DNA of 64,000 nt, taken from NCBI RefSeq assembly GCF_011043625.1, contig NZ_JAAKGT010000007.1, positions 181,067 through 245,066 of the forward strand, written 5' to 3'. This DNA is from Caulobacter sp. 602-2. GTDB lineage: Bacteria > Pseudomonadota > Alphaproteobacteria > Caulobacterales > Caulobacteraceae. Under the pieces are notes generated by a model. The model was not told the origin of the DNA. It saw only the letters and a list, made by a program, of their open reading frames with translations, and made no database searches. Below, piece by piece: positions 41,663 to 50,093 of the stretch; positions within the stretch are counted from its first letter, which is position 1, and every line of letters starts with the position of its first letter. Both the position numbers and the translations under genes were made by a program.

Positions 41663-43006
41663 CTATTCCGCCGCGATCTGGCCAGGCGCGCGGGTCCAGC
41701 GGTTCTCGGGGACGGGCAGGCCCAGGTGACCGCGCAGGGTGTCGTGCTCGTATTCGGTGCGGAACAGGCCGCGGGCCTGCAGGATGGGCACCACCTGCTC
41801 GCGGAACAGGGCGAAGTCGCGGGGGCGCGTGACCCGCAGGATGAAGCCGTCGGCGGCGCGGCCCTCGAACCAGCGCTGGATTTCGTCGGCGATGGTCTGG
41901 GGCGAGCCGACGAAGTCGCTGCGCCAGGTTCCGAACCGCTCGGCCGCCTGGCGAAGCGTCAGGTTCTGCTCGCGCGAGATCCGCACGATGCGCTCGGCAT
42001 GGCCCTTGTAGGCGTTGAGGCTGAGGCCCGAGACGTCGGGGAACGGCCCGTCCAGCGGGTACTGCTTGAAGTCGTGATAGCCGAAGGCGCGGCCCAGCTG
42101 GGTCAGCAGCTTGTCGATGCTGACCGATCCGCGCTGGGCCTCGGCCAGGGCGCGGGCCTCCTCGTCGGTGTCGGCGATGACGGGCGACAGGCCCGGCAAC
42201 ACGCTGATGTGGTCGGGATCGCGGCCCTGCGCGACCGCGCGGGCCTTGAGGTCGGCGTAGTATTCCTGGGCGTCCTCGAAGCCGTCGACGCCGGCGAACA
42301 CGCCCTCGGCGATACGGGCGCCCAGATCGCGGCCCGCGCCGCTGACCCCGGCCTGGAAGATCACCGGCTGGCCCTGGCTGGAGCGGCTCAGCGCCAGCGG
42401 CCCCGCCACCTGGAAGTGCGGGCCCTTGTGGTTCAGGGCGTGCTGCTTGTCCTTGTCGAGGAAGACGCCGGCGGCCTTGTCGCGCGGGAAGGCGTCGTCC
42501 TCGTAGCTGTCCCACAGGCCCTGGACGACGTCGACGAACTCGCCGGCCCGCTCGTAGCGCACGGCGTGATCGAAGTGGGCGTCGCGGCCGTAGTTGCGGG
42601 ACGCGCCCTCAAGGCCCGTGGTCACCACGTTCCAGCCCGCGCGGCCCTTGCTGATGTGGTCCAGCGAGCCGAACTGGCGGGCCACGTTGTAGGGCTCCCA
42701 ATACGAGGTGGTCAGGGTGCCGACGAGGCCGATCTTCGAGGTCGAGACCGCCAGGGCCGAGAGCAGGGTCAGCGGCTCCAGCCGGTTGAGGAAGTGCGGG
42801 GCGGTGTCGGGGGTGATGAACGGGCTGTCGACGATGAAGACGAGGTCGAACTTGGCCGCCTCGGCCAGGCGGGCGTTGTCGATGTACCAGCCGATGTCGA
42901 TGCTGGCGTCGCCGGCCAGGTCGGGATCGCGCCAGCTGGTGTGATCGGCGCCGACGCCTTCGAGGATTGCGCCAAGTTTCAGTTGGCGTTTCGCGGCCGT
43001 GGTCAT
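41663..43006 (-). CDS. LLM-class flavin-dependent monooxygenase (NtaA/SnaA/DszA family)
   Basis: 447 residues, no signal. KLGAILEGVGADHTSWRDP opens the bacterial-luciferase-like barrel. IGLVGTLTTSYWEPYNVARQFGSLDHISKGRAGWNVVTT and NYGRDAHFDHAVRYERAGEFVDVV are hallmark strings of the NtaA/SnaA/DszA subgroup, which uses FMNH2 from a partner reductase to oxidise chelators, sulfonates or dibenzothiophene-type compounds. RBS GGAGGCGAAC precedes ATG 43006. It is last but one in a minus-strand cluster of stress and detoxification genes. Substrate unknown; the FMN reductase is not nearby. Confidence 0.9.
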   Translation of the reverse strand: MTTAAKRQLKLGAILEGVGADHTSWRDPDLAGDASIDIGWYIDNARLAEAAKFDLVFIVDSPFITPDTAPHFLNRLEPLTLLSALAVSTSKIGLVGTLTTSYWEPYNVARQFGSLDHISKGRAGWNVVTTGLEGASRNYGRDAHFDHAVRYERAGEFVDVVQGLWDSYEDDAFPRDKAAGVFLDKDKQHALNHKGPHFQVAGPLALSRSSQGQPVIFQAGVSGAGRDLGARIAEGVFAGVDGFEDAQEYYADLKARAVAQGRDPDHISVLPGLSPVIADTDEEARALAEAQRGSVSIDKLLTQLGRAFGYHDFKQYPLDGPFPDVSGLSLNAYKGHAERIVRISREQNLTLRQAAERFGTWRSDFVGSPQTIADEIQRWFEGRAADGFILRVTRPRDFALFREQVVPILQARGLFRTEYEHDTLRGHLGLPVPENRWTRAPGQIAAE

Positions 43007-43022
43007 GTTCGCCTCCGTGTCT

Positions 43023-43130
43023 TGGCCGCAGGCTTGCGGCCAGGCGTAGCGGGCGACAAATCAGGTGTTCTCAAGAGGCCTATTGGCGGCGTTCAACACC
43101 CTGCTTTCGCTGGGGTTTTCGAACGCCGCC
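43023..43130 (-). terminator. Two hairpins between SDR and monooxygenase genes
   Basis: TGGCCGCA/TGCGGCCA (43023-43042, 4-nt loop) and GGCGGCGTTC/GAACGCCGCC (43085-43130, 26-nt loop) lie in the 152-bp gap. They may separate the SDR transcript from the monooxygenase or shape its leader. No U-tract. Confidence 0.4.
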
Positions 43131-43158
43131 GCCTGCTCGGCTGCAAGGCCGATCAGAA

Positions 43159-43992
43159 TTACTGGGCCGGGAAGTCGGTCGAGACGCTCAAGTCCCGCCA
43201 GCGCTCCAGCTCGGCCAGCCGCCGGGTGTCGGTGTCGCGGATGATGGCGACGGCGTCGCTGCCCAGAGCGATGCGCAGCGGCGGCTCGTCCATGGCCGCG
43301 ACCGCGAGGATCACCTGGGCGGCGCGGGCCGGGTCGCCCGGCTGGGTTCCGTCATAGGCCGCCTGGCGCCGGGCGGTGGCCCCGACCACGGCGTCGTACT
43401 CGGCCCGGCCGGCGCTGAGGTTCGTCGAGGCGCCGGCGAAGTCGGTGCGGAAGCCGCCCGGCTCGACGATGGTCACCTTGACGCCCACGAGGGCCATCTC
43501 CAGCGCCAGACTCTCGGAGAAGCCTTCGACGCCCCACTTGGCGGCCGAGTAGGGCGCGCGGCCCGGCGCGCCGATCCGTCCGCCGACGGACGACAGCTGG
43601 ATCACGTGGCCCGAGCGCTGCTCGCGCATCAGCGGGATCGCCGCCTTGGTGACGATGATCGTGCCGAACAGGTTGGTCTCGATCTGGCGTCGGAAGTCTT
43701 CGAGCGAGGTGTCCTCCACCGGGCCGACATCGCCGTAGCCGGCGTTGTTAACCACCACGTCGAGCCGGCCGAAGGCCGTGACCGCCAGGGCCACGGCGCG
43801 CTCGGCCGCGACCGGATCGGAAACGTCGAGGGCGGCCAGCCGCACGGCGTCGCCATGGCGCTGGGCGAGGTCTTCGAGGGCGCGAGGATCGCGGGCGGTG
43901 GCCACCAGATGGTCGCCGGCGGCCAGCACGGCTTCGGCGAGGGCCCGTCCGAGGCCGCGCGAGGCCCCGGTGATCAGCCATGTCCTGGTCAT
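43159..43992 (-). CDS. SDR-family oxidoreductase
   Basis: 277 residues. Classical short-chain dehydrogenase: cofactor site WLITGASRGLGRALAEAVL, NNAGYGDVG, and catalytic Ser-Tyr-Lys in QLSSVGG...APYSAAKWGVEGFSESLALE. The ALDVSDP string and ATARDP after beta-2 suggest NADP(H). RBS AAGGAAAAC lies before ATG 43992. Alpha/beta hydrolase gene just upstream (23-bp gap), so likely co-transcribed. Substrate unknown. Confidence 0.93.
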   Translation of the reverse strand: MTRTWLITGASRGLGRALAEAVLAAGDHLVATARDPRALEDLAQRHGDAVRLAALDVSDPVAAERAVALAVTAFGRLDVVVNNAGYGDVGPVEDTSLEDFRRQIETNLFGTIIVTKAAIPLMREQRSGHVIQLSSVGGRIGAPGRAPYSAAKWGVEGFSESLALEMALVGVKVTIVEPGGFRTDFAGASTNLSAGRAEYDAVVGATARRQAAYDGTQPGDPARAAQVILAVAAMDEPPLRIALGSDAVAIIRDTDTRRLAELERWRDLSVSTDFPAQ

Positions 43993-44015
43993 GGGGTTTT
44001 CCTTCTTCGGTTCGT

Positions 44016-44801
44016 TCACTGGGCCTTGGCGGCGGTTTCGATCAGGGCCGAGACCGCGTGCGGATGCGAGATCATCACCACGTGCGAGGCGCCGGGCACG
44101 GTCACCACCTGCTTGGCATGCGCGCGGTCGGCCATCCAGGCCATGGCGGCCGGCGGGATGTTGCGGTCGCCGCTGCCCCAAACCCACCAGGACGGGATGG
44201 TCTTCCAGGCGGCCGAGACGGCCTTTTCGCCGCCGGCGGCGTCGGTCAGCGGACGTTGGGCGATCGCCATCAATTGCGCCTTGGCCAGGGGCACGTCGGC
44301 GGCGAACTGGGCGGGGAACTTGTCCTGCTGGATATAGAGGTCGTGGACGCCGCCGGGCAGGTCGACCGGCTTGTCGAGGGCGGCGGGCAGGGTCGAGCCG
44401 GGGAACTTGCCGGCCAGCTCGAAGGTGCTTTCGCCGACCTCGGGGGCGAAGGCGGCGACATAGACCAGCGCCTTGACGTTGGCCGCGCCGTCGGCAGCGG
44501 CCGAGATCACCGTGCCGCCGTAGGAGTGGCCGACCAGCACGACCGGGCCGGGGATGGAATTGATGACAGTGCGGACGGCGGCCGCGTCGCTGGCCGCGCC
44601 ACGCAGCGGGTTGGCCGCCGAGACCACGGGATAGCCGTCGCGGCGCAGGTCGGCGACCACGCCGTCCCAACTGCTGGAGTCGGCGAAGGCGCCGTGCACC
44701 AGAACCACCGTCGGCTTGGCGGCGGACGGCGTGGCGGCCTGGGCGGCGGCGAAACCGGTCAGGCTGAGCGCGACGGAGAAGAGGAGGGCGTTCCTGGACA
44801 T
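44016..44801 (-). CDS. Alpha/beta hydrolase, exported
   Basis: 261 residues with signal peptide MSRNALLFSVALSLTGFAAAQAA. VVLVHGAFADSSSWDGV forms the oxyanion region, GHSYGG the nucleophile elbow (Ser93), and GASHVVMISHP supplies the catalytic His near the C-terminus. This resembles the HGAFADSSSW subgroup of small esterases and salicylate-esterase-like proteins. RBS AAGGAAACC. Member of the minus-strand cluster from ohr to the monooxygenase. Confidence 0.9.
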   Translation of the reverse strand: MSRNALLFSVALSLTGFAAAQAATPSAAKPTVVLVHGAFADSSSWDGVVADLRRDGYPVVSAANPLRGAASDAAAVRTVINSIPGPVVLVGHSYGGTVISAAADGAANVKALVYVAAFAPEVGESTFELAGKFPGSTLPAALDKPVDLPGGVHDLYIQQDKFPAQFAADVPLAKAQLMAIAQRPLTDAAGGEKAVSAAWKTIPSWWVWGSGDRNIPPAAMAWMADRAHAKQVVTVPGASHVVMISHPHAVSALIETAAKAQ

Positions 44802-44879
44802 GGGAGGTTTCCTTTGGGCGTGCGGAAGGGTTCGGCCGCGAGGACCGTTCGGGTTGGCGTCTGAGGGGAGAGGCTCGGG

Positions 44880-45971
44880 CTAGCCGAAGGTGAAGGCGTA
44901 GGCGCGGACGCCGGGATCGAGGAGCTCGATCGCAAAGCCGCGATCGGCGACGGGGCGCGACTGGCGGACGAGCTGATACATGCGGGGCCGGTCGATCACG
45001 CCGGTTCCGTCGGCGGCCACGTCCCAGCCGTGGTCGGGGCCCGGAGCCTGGCCGTCGAGGCGCACGCGGTAGCGCACAGGCCGGCCGGGCTGGTCGGGCG
45101 CGAGCACCATGTGCAGGTCGCGGGCGTGGAAGCGGTTGGCGATCACGGCGCCGGGCGCCAGGCTGGTGGTGAACTCCTCGCCGGCCCGCCACTCGCCGGA
45201 GAGGCCCCAGCGGTTAAGGTCGAGGGCGGCGGGCAGGCGGTAGGCCTTGGCGGCGTCCTGGCGCAGGCCGCCGGGCGAGGCGAAGGCGTCGGCCTTTCCC
45301 CAGCCGATATAGCTTTCGGGCGAGCCCAGCTCGGCGAAGTCGGGCGCGGCCTGCGGGCCGACGGCCTTGATCGGCGACAGGCTCTCGGCGATCGCGGGAC
45401 CGGGAACCAGGGCCAGCAGGGCCTGGATGCGCCGCTCGTGGCGGTCGTAGTCGCCTTCGCCCGCCGCGTGGCCGCGCACCTTGCCGTCGGCGTCGACGAA
45501 GTAGAAGGCCGGCCAGGCGTTGTTGCCGTAGGCCCGCCAGATCCGCCAGTCGCTGTCGAGCACGACGGGAAACGGCACGTCCAGGTCGGCGAGGGCCTGA
45601 CGCACGTTGGCGACATCCTTCTCGAAGGCGAACTCGGGCGTGTGGACGCCGATCACCACCAGGCCCCGGTCGCCATAGCGGGCGTGCCAGGCGCGCAGAT
45701 AGGGCAGCACCCGCAGGCTGTTGATGCAGGAATAGGTCCAGAAGGCAACCAGCACGACCTTGCCGGCCAGGGCCTTGGGCGTCGGCGCCGGGCCGTTCAG
45801 CCACTGCGTCGACAGGGAAAGGGCGTCCAGCGCCGCCGACGAGCCGCCGGCCCAGGCCAGGGCGTTGCGGGCCGGCGGCAGGCCGATGGCGGCGGCCACC
45901 GACAGCGGAACGAGGCCGACGGCCGCGCCCTTAAGCCAGTCGCGGCGGGAGAGATGTTCGGATCGGGTCAC
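44880..45971 (-). CDS. Thioredoxin-like (DipZ/TlpA-type) protein with CxxS active site, Tat-exported
   Basis: 363 residues. GTG 45971 chosen for AAGGAG upstream and because MTRSEHLSRRDWLKGAAVGLVPL is a Tat signal. The thioredoxin fold (KVVLVAFWTYSCINSLRVLPYLRAWHARYG, VVIGVHTPEFAFEKD, WPAFYFVDADGKVRG) is followed by a DipZ-like C-terminal domain (GSPESYIGWGKA..., WGLSGEWRAGEEFTT..., AYAFTFG). Relatives read CINC; here it is Cys82-Ile-Asn-Ser85, so the resolving Cys is missing and ordinary dithiol redox chemistry is not possible without a partner. A monothiol or peroxide-related role near Ohr is inferred. Confidence 0.88.
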   Translation of the reverse strand: MTRSEHLSRRDWLKGAAVGLVPLSVAAAIGLPPARNALAWAGGSSAALDALSLSTQWLNGPAPTPKALAGKVVLVAFWTYSCINSLRVLPYLRAWHARYGDRGLVVIGVHTPEFAFEKDVANVRQALADLDVPFPVVLDSDWRIWRAYGNNAWPAFYFVDADGKVRGHAAGEGDYDRHERRIQALLALVPGPAIAESLSPIKAVGPQAAPDFAELGSPESYIGWGKADAFASPGGLRQDAAKAYRLPAALDLNRWGLSGEWRAGEEFTTSLAPGAVIANRFHARDLHMVLAPDQPGRPVRYRVRLDGQAPGPDHGWDVAADGTGVIDRPRMYQLVRQSRPVADRGFAIELLDPGVRAYAFTFG

Positions 45972-45997
45972 GATGACCGCTCCTTGGGATCGAGGCT

Positions 45998-47008
45998 TCA
46001 GGCCGCCCAGCGGGCGACGTCGAGGATGGCGCGGGTGAAGTCGCGCGGCGCTTCCTGGGGCAGGTTGTGGCCGACGCCGCCGCCGACATCGCGGTGCTCG
46101 TAGCGGCCCTTGAACTTGCCGGCATAGGCGGCCGGCGGCGGGTGTGGGGCGGCGTTGCCGTCGCCCTCCATGGTGATGGTCGGCACGGTGATGACGGGGG
46201 CCTGGGCCAGCTTGGCCTCCAGCGCGTCGAAGCGGGTCTCGCTCTGGGCCAGGCCCAGTCGCCAGCGGTAGTTGTGGATGGTGATGGCCACGTGGTCGGG
46301 ATTGGCCAGCGAGGCGGCCGAGCGGGCGAAGGTCGCGTCGTCGAAGGCCCACTTGGGCGAGGCCGTCTTCCAGATCAGCCGGGCGAAGGCGTCGCGGTTC
46401 TGGGCGTAGCCCTTCGCGCCGCGCTCGGTGGCGAAATAGAACTGGTACCACCAGGACAGTTCGGCCTCCGGCGGCAGCGGCGCGGCGTTGGCCGCCTGGC
46501 TGCCGATCAGGTAGCCGCTGACGCTGACCAGGGCCGAACAGCGGTCGGGCCACAGCGCCGCGACGATGCAGGCCGTGCGCGCGCCCCAGTCGAAGCCGCC
46601 GATGACGGCCTTGTCGATGCGCAGCGCGTCCATCAGGGCGATGACGTCGACGGCGAGGGCGGCCTGCTGGCCGTTGCGCGGGGCGGTGTCGGAGGTGAAG
46701 CGCGTGGTTCCGTAGCCGCGCAGGTGCGGGACGATCACCCGCTTGCCCGCCGCAGCCAGGATCGGGGCGACCTCGGCGAAGGCGTGGATGTCGTAGGGCC
46801 AGCCGTGCAGCAGGATCACCGGCGGTCCGTCGGCGGGACCCGTCTCGGCGTAGCCGATGACGAGGTCGGGCGTCGCAACCTGGCGCAGGGTCCAGGCGGG
46901 GGCGGCGGCCGAGGCGGCCGAAGCGCGCGTGGCCAGGGCGCCGGCCGCGCCGGCGATGACAGCGGCCTGCAGCAGGCGGCGGCGGGGAAGGTCGAACTTC
47001 GGGGACAT
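45998..47008 (-). CDS. Epoxide hydrolase/dehalogenase-like alpha/beta hydrolase, Tat-exported
   Basis: 336 residues. The signal MSPKFDLPRRRLLQAAVIAGAAGALA is Tat-like. PPVILLHGWPYDIHAFAEV, PHLRGYGTTRF and nucleophile elbow GGFDWGARTAC with Asp140 place it among alpha/beta hydrolases that use Asp, such as epoxide hydrolases and haloalkane dehalogenases. The C-terminal VGGGVGHNLPQEAP supplies the His. Starts 9 bp after the DUF6130 gene stop, so it is operonic. Substrate unknown. Confidence 0.9.
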   Translation of the reverse strand: MSPKFDLPRRRLLQAAVIAGAAGALATRASAASAAAPAWTLRQVATPDLVIGYAETGPADGPPVILLHGWPYDIHAFAEVAPILAAAGKRVIVPHLRGYGTTRFTSDTAPRNGQQAALAVDVIALMDALRIDKAVIGGFDWGARTACIVAALWPDRCSALVSVSGYLIGSQAANAAPLPPEAELSWWYQFYFATERGAKGYAQNRDAFARLIWKTASPKWAFDDATFARSAASLANPDHVAITIHNYRWRLGLAQSETRFDALEAKLAQAPVITVPTITMEGDGNAAPHPPPAAYAGKFKGRYEHRDVGGGVGHNLPQEAPRDFTRAILDVARWAA

Positions 47009-47017
47009 GGGGCTTGC

Positions 47018-47482
47018 CTAGTGCTGGTGGCCGGCGGGGGCGGCCGGAACGACGAAGCGGATCGTGGCGCTGTCGAGCGGGCGATGATTGGCGTCGGCGA
47101 GCGTGATTTGAACGCTGTGCGACCCGGGCGTCAGGCCGACCAGGATGATCGGCTCGCCGCTGGCGTCGGCCCAGTGCCAGGGGGCGTCGTCGACGGTGAC
47201 GTGCACGTGGCCGATGCGGGGCGTGACGGCCAGGGCGGCCGGGCCGAACACCGGCTGGATGCGCAGGTTCTCGGCCCGGTACTGGATGAACACCCGGTCC
47301 TGGGCCAGCGGGCCGGGCAGGGGCGGGTCGACCACCAGGCGCGCGGGCGGCTGGGGCGTGGTCAGCGGCACGACGCCGGCCGGACCCAGGACGTCCGCGG
47401 CCGACAGGTTGGGCAGGTTCTGGGCGAAGGCGGGAACAGCCAGCAGGGCGGCGGCCAGGCCGAGGGGGAGGGACTTACGCAT
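47018..47482 (-). CDS. DUF6130-family exported protein
   Basis: 154 residues. Signal MRKSLPLGLAAALLAVPAFAQ. The mature domain has VFIQYRAENLRIQPVFGPAALAVTPRIGHVHVTVDDAPWHWADASGEPIILVGLTPGSHSVQ, a beta-sandwich with several His residues (GHVHV, GHQH at the end) that might bind a metal; this pattern is the DUF6130 core. ATG 47482 overlaps the DUF1097 stop by 8 nt. Function unknown; co-transcribed with redox-stress genes. Confidence 0.82.
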   Translation of the reverse strand: MRKSLPLGLAAALLAVPAFAQNLPNLSAADVLGPAGVVPLTTPQPPARLVVDPPLPGPLAQDRVFIQYRAENLRIQPVFGPAALAVTPRIGHVHVTVDDAPWHWADASGEPIILVGLTPGSHSVQITLADANHRPLDSATIRFVVPAAPAGHQH

Positions 47483-47999
47483 GGCCAACCTCGCCGGCCC
47501 GGGTCACGGCGTCCTGGGCGAGGGCGGCGACCGCGCAGGCCGCGCCGCCGATGACCGCCGAGGTTCCCAGCATCGCCAGGGTCGAGGCCGTGGGGGCCAG
47601 GCCCGAATAGAAGAAGCTGGTCAGGCCCAGGAAATAGGCCAGTGGATTGTTGATCGGCGCGACCTCGCGCAGCGACAGCACGACGATGACGACGCAGATC
47701 ACCGCGACCGGCGTGGCCAGCAGGCCAAGGCCGGGGGTCATGGCCCCGATCAGCAGGGTCGTGCCGGCGCCCAGGGCCAGGCCCAGCAGGTGCGAGACGG
47801 TGTTGGCCAGGCCCGCGCGCAGGTCGTCGCCCGCCAGGTTGAAGGCGGCCCAGCCCAGGAACATGGCCGGCGGCGGCAGCATGACCGAGGTCACGCCCAG
47901 GGTGGCGAGCCCGGCGACGGCGGCGACGCTGAGCGAGACGGCGTGGAACTGTGCGGACTTGGGCGTGGCGAAGGCGGAGAGGGCGGGCAAGGCGGACAT
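47475..47999 (-). CDS. DUF1097-family inner-membrane protein
   Basis: 174 residues with about five hydrophobic helices (AVSLSVAAVAGLATLGV, PAMFLGWAAFNLAG, LLGLALGAGTTLLIGAM, LLATPVAVICVVIVVLS, LAYFLGLTSFFYSGLAP and the C-terminal AVIGGAACAVAALAQ). The pattern of small, Gly/Ala-rich helices fits DUF1097 (YcdZ-like). RBS AAGGAAACG. Follows ohr after 99 bp with a strong hairpin in the gap; overlaps DUF6130. Function unknown. Confidence 0.82.
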   Translation of the reverse strand: MSALPALSAFATPKSAQFHAVSLSVAAVAGLATLGVTSVMLPPPAMFLGWAAFNLAGDDLRAGLANTVSHLLGLALGAGTTLLIGAMTPGLGLLATPVAVICVVIVVLSLREVAPINNPLAYFLGLTSFFYSGLAPTASTLAMLGTSAVIGGAACAVAALAQDAVTRAGEVGHA

Positions 48000-48033
48000 G
48001 GGGGCGTTTCCTTGGGCTTGGTGAGGGCGGATG

Positions 48034-48071
48034 GAGGCGCCGCCGCTCGGAGGGGGGGACGGCGGCGCCTC
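48034..48071 (-). terminator. Stem-loop between ohr and DUF1097 gene
   Basis: Perfect 12-bp arms GAGGCGCCGCCG (48034-48045) and CGGCGGCGCCTC (48060-48071) around a 14-nt loop. There is no U-tract on either strand, so it may attenuate read-through or protect the ohr mRNA. Confidence 0.5.
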
Positions 48072-48098
48072 GGGTCTTCCAGCTCAGGTCGGGCGGGG

Positions 48099-48530
48099 TC
48101 AGATCAGGTTCAGGGTCACGCCGATGTTGCCGCGCGTGGCCTTGGAGTAGGGGCAGGTCTGGTGGGCGGCCTCGACCAGGGCGCGGGCCACATCGGCGGG
48201 CAGGCCCGGCAGGCTGACGTTCAGGCGGGCCTGCAGCTGGTAGCCTTCGCCCGACTTGCCCAGGTCGACCTCGGCGTCGACGGCGACGTCGGCGGGCAGG
48301 GTCACGCCTTGGGCGCGGGCCGCCAGGCCCATGGCGCCGATGAAGCAGGCCGACCATCCAGCGGCGAACAGCTGCTCGGGATTGGTCCCGGGAGCGGCGC
48401 TTCCCGGCGGCGACAGGCGGACGTCCAGCTTGCCGTCGTCGCTGCGGGCCGCGCCGTCGCGGCCGCCGGTGACATGGGTGCGGCCGGTGTAGAGGACGGT
48501 GTCGATGGCGGCTTGCGGGGTGGTGGTCAT
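48099..48530 (-). CDS. ohr: Organic hydroperoxide resistance protein (Ohr/OsmC family)
   Basis: 143 residues, normal length. It reduces organic hydroperoxides with two Cys: Cys62 in AGWSACFIGAM and Cys126 in HQTCPYSKATRGNI, both at the expected places. ATG 48530 chosen for AAGGAG six bases upstream. Divergent from an OhrR-type regulator across three operator-like palindromes. First gene of a minus-strand cluster. Confidence 0.95.
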   Translation of the reverse strand: MTTTPQAAIDTVLYTGRTHVTGGRDGAARSDDGKLDVRLSPPGSAAPGTNPEQLFAAGWSACFIGAMGLAARAQGVTLPADVAVDAEVDLGKSGEGYQLQARLNVSLPGLPADVARALVEAAHQTCPYSKATRGNIGVTLNLI

Positions 48531-48546
48531 GTCGATCTCCTTTTCA

Positions 48547-48627
48547 ATCGGATCCGATGTAATCGGTACCGACTTCATAGATCGAAGTTTCGCACATCGT
48601 CAACCTTCCGATTTGATCGGATCCGAT
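48547..48627. promoter_or_regulatory. OhrR operator cluster between ohr and ohrR
   Basis: Two identical palindromes ATCGGATCCGAT lie at 48547-48558 and 48616-48627. A degenerate copy, ATCGGTACCGAC, lies at 48562-48573, exactly 15 bp from the first. Their place between ohr and its regulator makes autoregulation likely. Confidence 0.75.
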
Positions 48628-48684
48628 TTATATTTGTCCAAACCGCCGCGAACCGACCGCGGCCCTCTAGGACGCAAGGCCCCG

Positions 48685-49155
48685 ATGACGACCTCCGCCC
48701 CGCCTGTCGCCCCTCTGGGTAAAGCCCCCAGGCTCGCCGACTTCCTGTGCTTCGCCGTCTATTCGGCCAACCTGGCCTACGGCCGCGCCTACAAGCCGAT
48801 CCTCGACGAGCTGGGCGTGACCTACACCCAGTGGATCATCATCGTGGCGCTGTGGGAGGAGGACGGCCAGAGCGTGAAGAGCCTGGGCGACAAGCTCTTC
48901 CTGGAGAGCAACACCCTGACCCCGATCCTCAAGAAGCTGGAGAGCCTGGGCTTCTTGCAGCGCCGCCGCGATCCGTCCGACGAGCGCCAGGTGATCATCA
49001 GCCTGACCCAGGCCGGTCGCGACCTGCGCGAGAAGGGCGGCCAGCGCACCCTGGTCAAGGCCACGGGCCTGGAGCCCGACGAGTTCCGCCAAGTGCAGAA
49101 GACCATCACCCGCGTGCGCGACAACCTGATCGCCCACGTCGCCAACGACGCTTGA
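48685..49155 (+). CDS. ohrR: OhrR-type MarR regulator
   Basis: 156 residues. ATG 48685 gives ADFLCFAVYSANLAYGRAYKPILDELGVTYTQWIIIVAL, with the peroxide-sensing Cys22 at the same number as in Xanthomonas OhrR. The wHTH follows (SVKSLGDKLFLESNTLTPILKKLESLGFLQRRRDPSDERQVIISLT). It represses ohr until Cys22 is oxidised by organic peroxide. Codons extend upstream in frame but no start before Met 48685 is supported. Confidence 0.93.
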   Translation: MTTSAPPVAPLGKAPRLADFLCFAVYSANLAYGRAYKPILDELGVTYTQWIIIVALWEEDGQSVKSLGDKLFLESNTLTPILKKLESLGFLQRRRDPSDERQVIISLTQAGRDLREKGGQRTLVKATGLEPDEFRQVQKTITRVRDNLIAHVANDA

Positions 49156-49196
49156 TTGATGCTCTCCCAGAAGGGGGAGGGTTTGGTGGTTCGCGT

Positions 49197-50093
49197 CTAG
49201 ATGTTGTCGGGCTGGCGCGCGGCCCGGGCCTCGGTCGGCGAGACGCCGAAGCGGCCGCGGAAGGCGCGCGAGAACTGGCCGCTGCTGGAGAAGCCGAAGT
49301 CCAGGGCGATCTCGGTGACGCTGGCGGCCTCGGCGCCGGCCAGCCGCCGCCGGGCCGCGTCGAGCCGCCGGTCGCGAATGGCGCTGGCCACGCCGCCGTC
49401 CTCGGCGAACAGGCGATAGAGATTGGCCCGCGAGACGCCGAAGCGCAGCATCAGGGTCTCGGCGTTGAGAGCCGGGTCGGCGAGGCGGCTGTCGATGAAG
49501 GCCAGCATCCGTTCGCGAAAGCGCCGGCCCAGGCGCGAGGCGCCGGCCTTGGCCGTGTCCGGCCGCCGACGGGCCAGGGCCATGGTCAGCACCTCGATCA
49601 GGGCGGCCTCGGCGGCGTCGGCGTCGTCGGCCTGCAGGTCGCCGGCGACCGCGTGGACGTCGACGATGAAGTTGCGCAGCAGGCGGGCCAGCGGATCGTC
49701 GGCGCGCAGCACCTGGCCGTGCAGGCTGTGGCCGACGGCGACCCGGTCGACCGGCTGGCGCGGCGCGATCACCGTCAGTCGCCCGCCGCTGGAGGCATAG
49801 GACACGTAGGGTAGGGTCAGGTCGAAGACGCAGATGTCGCCGCTGGTGGCGGTGATCGCCGTTCCGTCGCAGTCGCCGCGCAGATCGCCCGAGGTCAGCA
49901 GCATCACGCAGTACTGGTCGAGGCCGCCGGCGCGGATCCTCTGGCGCTCGTGATCATCGCGCCGGGGCTCTTTCGCAGAGTTTTTAACATCGATGTTGGT
50001 GGGAATGCGCGGCTCTTCATAGAGCTCTTGCCAAAACATGCTCCGAGAACATGGTTCTTTCAGCTCTGTCGACAGAAGCAGGCCTTGGCGCAT
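49197..50093 (-). CDS. AraC-family transcriptional regulator
   Basis: 298 residues. The C-terminal double HTH is clear: ALNAETLMLRFGVSRANLYRLFAEDGGVASAIRDRRLDAARRRL and SVTEIALDFGFSSSGQFSRAFRGRFGVSPTEAR. The N-terminal half (YCVMLLTSGDLRGDCDGTAITATSGDICVFDL) is the AraC-type sensing domain of the kind linked to NtrR/FeaR-like proteins. Start uncertain: ATG 50093 used; TTG 50144 or ATG 50039 are alternatives, and no RBS is decisive. The first 50 codons are noticeably less GC-rich than the rest. It is divergent from the giant autotransporter and could regulate it. Confidence 0.85.
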   Translation of the reverse strand: MRQGLLLSTELKEPCSRSMFWQELYEEPRIPTNIDVKNSAKEPRRDDHERQRIRAGGLDQYCVMLLTSGDLRGDCDGTAITATSGDICVFDLTLPYVSYASSGGRLTVIAPRQPVDRVAVGHSLHGQVLRADDPLARLLRNFIVDVHAVAGDLQADDADAAEAALIEVLTMALARRRPDTAKAGASRLGRRFRERMLAFIDSRLADPALNAETLMLRFGVSRANLYRLFAEDGGVASAIRDRRLDAARRRLAGAEAASVTEIALDFGFSSSGQFSRAFRGRFGVSPTEARAARQPDNI

